A stretch of 64,000 bases of DNA from Taenia hydatigena. Taxonomy: Eukaryota; Platyhelminthes; Cestoda; Cyclophyllidea; Taeniidae. The stretch spans positions 246,791 to 310,790 of the forward strand of contig JADWOT020000008.1 of NCBI GenBank assembly GCA_036345935.2. Reading direction: 5' to 3'. Both the position numbers and the translations under genes were made by a program. Shown here piece by piece: positions 1-10,200 of this stretch. The stretch's first letter is position 1, and each line of letters begins with the position of its first letter. The notes under the pieces were generated by a model. The model had not been told where the DNA came from, did no database searches, and saw only the letters and a program-made list of their open reading frames with translations.

Positions 1-3000
1 CAGTGTTTGCATGAGTGTCATCAGTGTCCTCACCGAAGCTGTTGCCCTCAACTCCTACACCCTTGTTGTGCTGCACAGCTACCAGTTTGAATAAATTCCT
101 AGTGAATGTACTTCAATTAGATCCACCAAATTGCGAGTCATGCCTTACACAGGTTTCAAATGCTCCTCTTCGCTTGCTATGGCTGCCGCAAAGTCTCGTA
201 CTTTTAATCGTATCGTCACAAGTATTCTCTCTCGGGATTTGAATGATCTATTTTTGATGAGCCCTTCGCTCCTTGCAGCACAACTCTTTTATAGTTATAG
301 AGAAACATAGCTCCACTGTAACAACCACTACGCTCATGCTTAATTTCAGCATATTAGACAAAGACGAAGAGCATGCACGCTTAAAGGGATTGTTGCGGTG
401 TCTAAAACTTACTCCCATTTAGCGAAAGATGTGGGCGTCACATGCTTGGTATCTTCTGCAGCTCTCATGCATGATATTTATGAAACTTCCAATGGCTATA
501 TACGGCAGTGTACCCTCTTTTAAGGCCATATTAGAATATACTGTCGCTTATTCGCAAGTCAGTTCAACAGTTCTCGAAAAATTCGGCTGCGCAGAATAAC
601 AGAGAAAGTTTACCACTTGACGGAGGTCACCGAACATTGTGTGATTTTTTAAGTGTAGAGAAGTCGCAATTAGTAACATTCCTCATTTCTGCCTTGTTTT
701 TACCATTGCATACAATTCGTACCATACTGGTTATCACTAGCGTTTGTCAGGAAATGGCGTCAAATTCTTGGTAGATGCCAATTTATTTGCCACATGTATA
801 GCGCTCCAATCTTTCCAAAAATTCACAGTGGACCATGGTCGGACGATGAATGATCTATGACCAATGTTTGGAAGCAGCGTAGCTATACGTCATCAGTCTA
901 CTATCTGACATGTTCTCCCTAAAGATATTCATTGAATGATGACAGCGACCATCCGATAGCGACTGCTAAAATTGTTGAATCCCATGCTCACCATCCACTC
1001 ATCCGTAGCCACTTTCATTGCATCGCCGCCTATGGCGAGTCACTTTGAAATATGGGGAGGAGGCAGCATTTCATTGCTCACTGTACAGTCCCGCTTAGGA
1101 GGAAGATTAACATGTAAGGAGAAGACTGTTTGACTGCTTCTTAGTGTGAGCCTGGGAGTGCATAAATGCGGATCCGTCATTTGGTTGTCTGTCATCGAGG
1201 CCAGTGATACCTACAGTACAAGCTTGCGGGTTATAATGACCCAAATTTACTTGTTTTGTTTTCGCGAAATTCTAGTTTTGCTGATTTAAAATTTATATCG
1301 AAACCGACTGCCTTTCACCCCTCAGAGAAGTTGTTTGCGCAAGTCGAATGAGGGATATGTTTGATGGAAGGGACGACCTGAAAATGTTCTTAAGATTTTT
1401 GAACCTAGTGCTAGTGACCTCGCGAGCAGCGAGCCATCCAAATTTAACCCTTCTCACCAGACACTGCAAAACAGAGGGTTGCAGTAAGCTTATAGAGATG
1501 ATGATCCTTCACAGATCCACTGCTAACCAATCATCCGTGCACTTAAACCCAGCATCGCCATCGCCTTTTGACAGACCTCATTTTGGTGGTTGGCTCTAAG
1601 CTTTGGTGTTTACCAATTGGAAACTAGCGCATTTCGATTGTTTGGTAAAGAAATTTATTTATTTTCACTGCTGTTATTAAGGGCATCAGAACTTAACTGC
1701 ATTCTATTGTTTTGACCGCACTTTTACACTCATTTTCCAATACACTGGTCCAAATTATACCAAATTTAATTATGTAGGGCAAGGCGTGAGTTCGTTCAAA
1801 TTATTTAAACTACAAGCAGTTGACTTCACTCCAAGCAGACGAATCATTATTAAAGAAGGGAAAGACTGAGAGCAATATTAACTAAATCTAAGTTTGAGAC
1901 ATACTAAAGACAATGTTACCTGCCATCGGTTCGTTAGTGATTTTACGGAAAGTTATCAGGTACCAAATCGAATTCCGTCTCCACTCCCAGGCATTGGCAA
2001 GATATTGGGTAGCGGAGCAACATCGAGATGTGAGGGAGTGTTTGCTTGCAGGGGTGAGGGGGCGAAAGTCTCCTTCTTTGGAGCACAGCATTTCGCTGGT
2101 GGCGGCGGAACTCGATGGTAGGGGGCGATCGCATGGCCTCTGTGCATAAAAGCAAAGAAGAGCGTCTGTGTCATATCAAGCGAGACAAATTTAATGGGAC
2201 TGAGGCTATTATCTAATGGGAATAGGATTACCAATCTAGAACGTGACTGTTAATTCACTTGCAAAATGCACCGGAGTGCTTTTCTTAAACCTGATTCAAT
2301 TCCATGGCTTTAAATGTCTCTTTTATAAACTTAGAACTGAGGCTCTACTAGAAAGGAAATCGGATGTATGCAACGTCGGTATGATGACATAAATATTGCA
2401 TGGAAGAACGACATGATTGATATGAAGGTGCACAGCGAATCAAAAGTAAAATTACAAAGAATTCAATCGTTACTTACGATTTGCAGGAGAAAAGAAGGCA
2501 GGGATAGCCCCAACTATGACTAAGATGGCAATAATAAGTAATAAAATAATGATAATTGATAGGGATAAAATGCCTTCATTGTGCTCTTACCGCATAGATC
2601 ACCAGGCCAATTCTGTTCTCAGGCCACATACAATCCACATCTATTTTGCAGTTTTCAGTATTGCGAATAATTAAGAGCTGTACCGCTCATTGGAAGCGGT
2701 TTCTGTAAGAGTCTTGGAAACTAGGTTTTGCATTTGTGCGACGTCAAGTTGGGAAAGGCTTATAGTAATTTACAATCCTTTGCGTCGTTTACGGATTCGG
2801 CTAGCAAAAGTTGATTATTTCACCTTACAACTTGGCATTTAACACTTTTCTAAAGACGAGCGATTGCCTTAGAAGGAAATCTACCTGCTAGATGGCGAGC
2901 AATTCTCAATGATCCCAAAAAGAACCACTTACAATCCCAGTCTGAAACTTTGTTCTTTGCTAAGAAATTCACCAATTCTGCTGACATCCTCTCTATCTTG

Positions 3001-6000
3001 AATTCACGGAGCAAAGTATGGGTTTTGCCGCATTCCTACCGACAAGTGGAGAAATCCAATGAATCTTGTCCGTACAGAGGGAAATCCTACACGTACAGTG
3101 TCGAACTCTTACACAGAAATGGGATCATGCCGTAATGGCGCTTCCTTAATATTCTCTTTTTTTGCTGATGCCTACTGCATGGACTCAAGCTTGCTTCAAC
3201 TCCGAGGTTAGAGCGATTAATAGACATGATATAAAGGATGCAATGATAAAGTTGATGGCATGAAGTTAAGGCAGGTCTGCCCACATCAGGGGAGTCCCCA
3301 AAGAGGTTCACAGGAATGAACCTGATGCCATACAAATGCCAGCAGAAGCTCAGGGAATTCAAATTGCAAAAGATTATTCCAGTGAGCTAGGACAAAACCA
3401 CAACGGTAAGCATGTGTAACCAACTTTAACAGCCGCTTTCATTTCGTGGGCTTGGTTGAGGCCGTCGCCCAGGACAAATGCGTTTACTTTTTGCCTATCT
3501 TATTGGTGCTTACGCAGAGAACATTATGGAAGGGCAGGAAGAAGGTGATTGAGCTTTCATATTTCTTCTGTAAAATAAAAGATGGGAAAGCAGGTAGCAG
3601 CTATGGAGTCAACCTTTTGACTGCCTGATTATGGTTTGGCTTTGCAGTTTATTCGCTAAATGGGATAATGGCTACAGGATGAGTGTCCTCACTTAGTAAA
3701 AGTAGGCACTTCCATTAAATATTAATTACGCATATACGCACACTAGAACGCGTCTGCATTGACAAGCTAGGGTCTCTCACAAGTCGCAACCGAGTCAAGT
3801 CAATGCAGGAAGCCAATTTTTGACTGCGTCAGTGACATTATAAGCTTGGACTTCGATGTGGCACTTGGATTGGTAGTAAATATTTAATCATGAAAACAGT
3901 CCAGATGGTCAGCAGCTGTACGACATCAAGTAGGCGAAGAGTCGCGTAGTCGCAAGTGGCTTAAAGCAGAGATGGGAAGGGAAGGAGGTAGAAATATGAA
4001 CGAATAGTTCGGCAACACCTTTCTTTTAATGTATCATCATCCCTAGCTCCGTTAAAGGAAGAGCTTTGGCCTCCAATTCTTCTCTACCATTCATCCACGG
4101 ACGATACTTTCGTCTTGCAAACACGGAGGATTTCAATTAAAACCCAATTCGCTACGTTTGCGATCCATTCCTGATTGCAAAATGTTGAAATTGAACTACC
4201 TCAGGCGACGAAGATGCCTAAAAAGGAAAAAAAGAGGTATTGCTTAGATTAACATTAATGCTCACGTCCATCATCACTTGCGCCATGTTATATTTGATAC
4301 GTGTAGCATGAACTGCAGTTTGACAGAAGGTCTTCCCATTTAAAAGAGGTTAAGCATGCTGCCTGCCACTGAACGCTGAAAAGTTCCAACAAAGTAGGCC
4401 TTTGCTTTTAAGCTCTTTAAATAAATGAATATAATAAAGGCATTCAATTGCTGCTTTAACAAGCATAAGAGTACAAAGTCGAAGGAAGTGACAGTCGAAG
4501 TTAAAGGAAGTAAAAAAGGACTTGGTAAACGGGAGGAAGGCAAACGAAAAGGTTCTACGGAATGGAAGGAGAAGAGAAAAGAGGAAGGACAAAGCTTAGA
4601 ATAGAATACATTTAAGTAATCTGCAGATGCTAAGATACGACTTTTAATCTGTCTGCATCACGAAAATCAAGTGACACGATTAGACGAATTTCCATTAAAA
4701 ATTTTGTAAGGGCAACTCAGGTAGCAAGAATCTAACTAATGAAACTACTTGAAGTAGACAGCAGTTGCGACGATCAAAACATGGTGACAATCATCACCGG
4801 AGTTGATGCCCAAATGATCCGTGTGAGCGTTATGGTTCGTCTTGATGGAAATTAGCCTCTATGAAGGTCTGGCATATCGGCGCGGGTCAATTGAGGCGGG
4901 TTTAATATAAAGGATGGGCTCTGTCTCGCATTATGTTAGTAAATTTTGGGTGAAAACGTTGTCAGCCTTATGGTCATTGGGCTTGTGGATTTCCTCAACC
5001 TCGCTCCATAGTTTTGGCAAGGGAGCAGGCTTCGTCGTCTTAAAGGACCTTGAAACACTCTTTTTTCTAACCATGAAACAATCAAAACTGGCCCTATTGC
5101 TCCTTGGTCACTAGAACTTATATGCCCCGGTCATTATAGCGTTTAAGGTTTTCCGAGAGTGATGAGACATGAGAAAAGAATTGACGAGCAATGTCGCATG
5201 ACAGATATCAGTGGGTGACGGAGTGCAGGCTGTAACTGTTATTCGCGTGCACACAATTTTTTCCTGTGCCTAGTAAAAATGCGATGGATGATGTGGACGA
5301 CATGACAACCCTGATTTGTGATTATTCACTTATGTCCAAGCACATGACTTTGAGGCAGGCGCCATGGTTACCAGAGCATGGGTGTGTGATGCATGACAAT
5401 TCCGGCTTTAGTTATGATATAGAGCCTTGCTAAAGAATGGACCAATCTTAGTCTGGTAATGCAATCAAAACGTGACGAGGATAGTCAATGGGCGCGAAAA
5501 CTTGCTTGAGAAACAATCGGGACCACCAGTGGTGCTAAATCATTGAGCCCTTACACTTATGGTGTAAACAGCTCTCTGTTTGCCTCAAAAACTTTAACGT
5601 CATTAATGTTTAGTTAATGTTGCTGCTCGGACCTCTATAATAACAGCTTATAAGTGTCTATCTGACTTGATGCCTGCTTGAATGTGCACAGCTACGCGCT
5701 TGCTGAGTGAGAACATATTCGCATCTTGTCTTTCCTACTTTTGCTGTGTCCAGTGTTCAAGGAAGAGCCACTTTTACCCTCTAAATTGTCTTCTCTTTTC
5801 ATTTGGCAACTCAAGTAGGAGTAGATGGTTAAATGAATGCATGGATAACTGGCGTCAACGCACCAGTTGCCTACCGTTGGCCTGGAAACTAGTGTAAGAG
5901 GTGCTGCCATCACCAAGGACGGGACTGATATCAAGATTACACTATCTGACAATGATAGAGAATGCATGGGTCTACCTTCATCACTACCTAAACGTGCAGT

Positions 6001-6900
6001 GTGGCATCGTAAATTGACCCTTGCATGCCATGAACCATTGGCCTGTTAACCCAACTTTGAAACCCTCTACCACAAAGCATCAACGATACCAGACAAATAC
6101 AAAACTCGTTTCAAATGGGTGCCCTCTTTCATACTTGTGGTGTGACCTCTCTAGAGAAGTGCTGGGGCCGTAACGGAGCACAAGGATCATAAATTGCTTG
6201 CAAACTTAAGCTCGGAAGCTCAAACACCTAAAAGTTTATCACATTAAGCGAAACTTTGTGCAGTTTGTAATGGGTTTGAATGAAACCCAATTTTGTTGTG
6301 ATGCAGACTCCGCGCATTAACCATTGTGTCTAAAAGTGGTTGTATGACATGGTTATTAGGCGGAGATGTCAAATAATGTTCAGTAAGCGAACAAATCTTA
6401 TACGTCATCCTTAGTAGCTGACAAGAAGTTGCAAACCTAGAAACAACCAACTCAGCGATATAAAAATAACAAAAATGAGAAGATTACAAATGAGTTTAGT
6501 TTTTGTTTATTAATTTAATCTCCATATAATTTATATGCACCTCTTGTGCTAGTTAACCATCAAATCTATGATTAGCGACGAAAGCTAGCATTTGAAGCAA
6601 CCACAAAGTTGTCGCTTAATCATATTTGTTCTCCTCGTCATTACAGTCGATTGAGGCTAACAATTTGAGGCTCTAAGGCGGCTGCATTATAACAACATTA
6701 AAAGGATTGAATTCAGTGAGGAGGACAAGGCGTTGCGTGCACAAACACTAAATAAACCGCTCCCACCAAAACAACCAGAATTTGGCCAGCGCATTAGGCC
6801 TATGAATCGCTGCAACAATTATTACCATTGGAATCCCTCCTGTCACGCATAATCTAATTTTGTTGACGCCTAAGTTAATTACTTTTGCGCATTCAATAGG
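1..6900. other. Intergenic, no supported gene
   Basis: Both strands carry only short frames without convincing splice signals or family resemblance. One GC-richer patch at about 1950-2125 stands out from the AT-rich surroundings. It ends in a stretch (from 2098) resembling the primer-binding-site start of the mini LTR element at 36.5 kb, so it may be an old repeat fragment. Nothing else can be supported. Confidence 0.5.
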
Positions 6901-6923
6901 GGCGTTAACACTGACCGCTTGCC

Positions 6924-6930
6924 TATAAAT
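6924..6930 (+). promoter_or_regulatory. Possible TATA box of the receptor guanylyl cyclase gene
   Basis: TATAAAT lies 58 bp upstream of the ATG at 6988, which would suit a start site near 6955. A pyrimidine tract ending in AG follows it, so the ATG exon could instead be reached by splicing and this match could be chance. Confidence 0.2.
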
Positions 6931-6939
6931 TGCACCTGT

Positions 6940-6963
6940 TCCACCCTTCTCCCACTTTCCTAG
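6940..6963 (+). promoter_or_regulatory. Pyrimidine tract and AG acceptor just upstream of the start codon
   Basis: A pyrimidine-rich run ends in CCTAG at 6959-6963, 24 bp before the first ATG. This is a good 3' splice acceptor, either of a 5' UTR intron or of spliced-leader trans-splicing, which is known in flatworms. It competes with the TATA interpretation. Confidence 0.3.
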
Positions 6964-6987
6964 AGATATCTCCGGCATCATATAGTG

Positions 6988-7299
6988 ATGATTCTAGTCA
7001 TTCTCCTAATCATCGTAACCACCTTTCGCGTGTACAGTGCGAAAACTGATGCCGCTCCGAGTGAACGAAACCTCCTCACGATCTACACCCTCAACCTTGA
7101 TCCCATCTGCTTGCCCAACGCGATGCACTTCAACTTCACTCACAGTGTTGCCTCAGCAGTGCGCTACGTGCGCTCACTGATGCCGACCAACAATGAGACG
7201 TTTTTCTTTGCTGTTCTGGGTCATTTATGGGCACCCGGCTGCTCGATGCAGGAGGCCTCAAGAGCAAGCACGCTATACGAAATCCTGCAAGATTTAGAG
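6988..7299 (+). CDS. rGC exon 1: signal peptide and start of ligand-binding domain
   Basis: Opens at the first in-frame ATG (6988; the frame is open back only to 6964). [18 protein letters not shown] is a clear signal peptide. Then come a beta-strand-like [10 protein letters not shown] and N-glycosylation sites NFT and NNET, expected for the extracellular part. Ends GAG|GTTGGT, phase 0. Confidence 0.7.
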
Positions 7300-10200
7300 G
7301 TTGGTTTTGACAGACTTGGACAAATTCACGAGAGTAGCCCGTTATGCACGCGTGCCCTGCAAATGTATCCAACTTAAAGGCGAGTAATATACCATCTTAT
7401 TTACTGTGGCGGCGCAGTGAAGTGGCATCCATTCGTGGGACGGTATCAACTGCGAGCGATGAAAGCGGCCAGGTGTGAACCACACTTCTCGTGTTAGACC
7501 GATTATTTAAAATAGAAGCTAGAATATAGTGTGAGGATAGAGAATTGGCTATTACGATTAAATCTGCCGACCCAGTGGCAAATTAGTGGATGTCTGGCCA
7601 TGGTTTTATATCCGCTCATCAGAGCATTTGCATTTTTCGACACGACATTGTAAATTAACATTTGAAATTGGCGTACGATCTATCCGACTCGATCAATTTA
7701 TTTTAACTGGGCATGAAAAGGCATTTAGTGGAACTAATGCTCTTCCCATGTTGCCGCGTTAAAGCAACGGAAGTACACATTACTGCAATTAGTAGTAACA
7801 TAATAAAATAGGGTGGAATTACACACTTCAGGAGCAATTGTTCTCTCTGCATTTTCTGTTCAAGAAAAGCGCGTCGAATTTTACAGGATTCAGCGTATTA
7901 CTGGGACCTCCCTTAGCTAGCGACTGCAACTTGGTGAACGAGTGGATCAATCTCGGCAACCCAAAGGAGCCGCCACGAGATCAACTCTACCAGATCTCCT
8001 ACCACTATCAAGTGTTGAGGTCCGCCTCTGTCTTTGTCAACCACCTCACCAACAATAGTCGTGGTTCATTCACTTCACCTATCGCTGCGGTTTCTGTGGC
8101 AGTTCATCGAAAGACTATTCTACAAGGCATTCTTGTCCATCTCATCAAAAACGGTTGGAAACGCATTGCACTGTTCTACGATATGCACGCCACCATCCTT
8201 GACATTCCCGAGATGTTAGATTCAACCCTGTCAGCGCTTCGCCTTTCTCGAAACAGGCGCAATGTCCTTGAACTAGTGACTAGTGTCGGTGTTACATCAA
8301 CGACAAACTTTACGAGTTTATTAGAGCCATTGGAAGACGATTTGGATGGTGAGTTTTACTTTGTTTCTTGAAGGGAGGATCCAACTCATTCAGTTCCTTC
8401 AACTTTTTCTTCAGTGGCACTGATAATGGCAAGGGCAGGAATGGCATTAAACTTCGTGTTGGACGTTCAGAACTTGACAAGAATTAGGCAAGGACGGATC
8501 GCACTCATGCACGTGGATCCCACGGATATGCTCACTTACGATGTCCTGCGTGCTTGGGGAGCCCATTTGTCCCAAGCTGGACCCACATTGGCTGCCGGCG
8601 ATCGCTCATCATTGTCACAGCACTGCCCAAGGGCGGCAGATACGATGAGGCATCGATACCGTATAAGGAGGTAATGCATGCTACCTCATTCCCTCTCACA
8701 ATCTGCCTACATGGAAAACGCCAGTCATGTAGCCACTGCATTCTTGTGCACTTACTTAGGATCATAACCCCAGATTGCCGCATACGACTGCGCCACCAAT
8801 GGGTTTCAGTCATAAAATTATTCTTTAAAATAGATAGTTCATGGATCTGTTTTCTAAACAATAGGTCGGCCTTTTAGACCGATGTCTTTTTATAGGGGAC
8901 GGTAGAGCATGGTTGAGAGGCATCTCAGTGAGAAGCGCGTTCTGGTAAGTTCCTGGCTAGGTAAGAAGGAATGAAGCTGGTGTTCAACCAGACGATTTCA
9001 GCCATGATGTTTGAGGATGGCATACGGTAACATTCCACGGTAGTTTATGCGAGCTACATGACCAATGCCACCTTTAGTAATTTGATCTATATATGCATTA
9101 ATCGTGCGTGTGTGTTTGCACAGCATTTCTCGTGCACTGATTAGTTAGTTTCCTTGTCGGCAGCGAATCAACCTCTCAGTGGCTAGTGGGACAGCATTGG
9201 CAATGCGACTGGTCCAAATTCACCTGCAAGAAGGCGGTGGCAATATCACCTCATCTGCCAGTCTCTTCCAACCACTGCGCACCCTCTCACATATCCAAGT
9301 GCCCACACTGCCCTCAATTACCTTCCATTACCGTATTGGTGATGGTGATGTCTCGCAAGGCATTTTCGATCTTCTTCTCTTCTCCCTCAAATCCAACGTC
9401 ACTGACCTGGCTGAGGTTGGAGCTCGAGTGGAGAGGTATGCAGACATTTTCAATCTCATTGATGTTATTCATCATCCACTAATACTACCCCAGTCAAGGA
9501 GTGCGATGAATTGGCCAGGAGATGGAGAGGGACCTCAACGCACATGCCACTTATTCGCACCTTTTGGATTTGGTACGTAAAAAGTAAATCCATAGCGCTG
9601 CCAAAGACGTTCCCTCATCCTTTTGTAAACCTCTTTTAGAATCAGTACAGGTTATTCTACTGATAAACCTACTCGGATTGTTCAATGCTGACCTCATGTA
9701 CTTGGCGATTGTGCTTGTCTACAGGTAAGCCATGTCGCGTATCCTCATTGATTGTGGTCAACTTAGACGGATTGTGCGCAAAACGAAACGCTTCAATTCA
9801 CTCAAACTCGTATTTGTGGAATGTGATTTTGCTTTCGATGATGGTGATGGAAACCCATCGACGAAGCTACTCCATGACGTGAGGATGTTTTAGAAGAAAT
9901 AAATAAAGGAGGAATGCGTTTTAGCTTTAAAGCGTCATTGCACTTTTAGTCCCACCGAAACTCAGAGTCGCGAATGGATCCGGTGTCGGGTCCGGATGCC
10001 CTCGCATCTTTCCATGCACTCACGCATTCTCCTCGAGTCTCTGTTGCAGCACCAAGTATGTGTGAAGAGCTTCTACACCGTACGCAAGAGAGGAGGATTG
10101 TTCGACTAAATGTACGTCTTGTCCGTGTCAACAATGCAAGCTGTACGTACTGTGAAGCAGACAACGCAGTATGCCACTGAGAAGAAATGCATGGTTCTTG

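Noticed and set aside
8550..8576. A 27-nt GT...AG intron to repair the rGC exon 3 frame
   Set aside because: Too short to splice and a multiple of three, so it cannot fix the frame.
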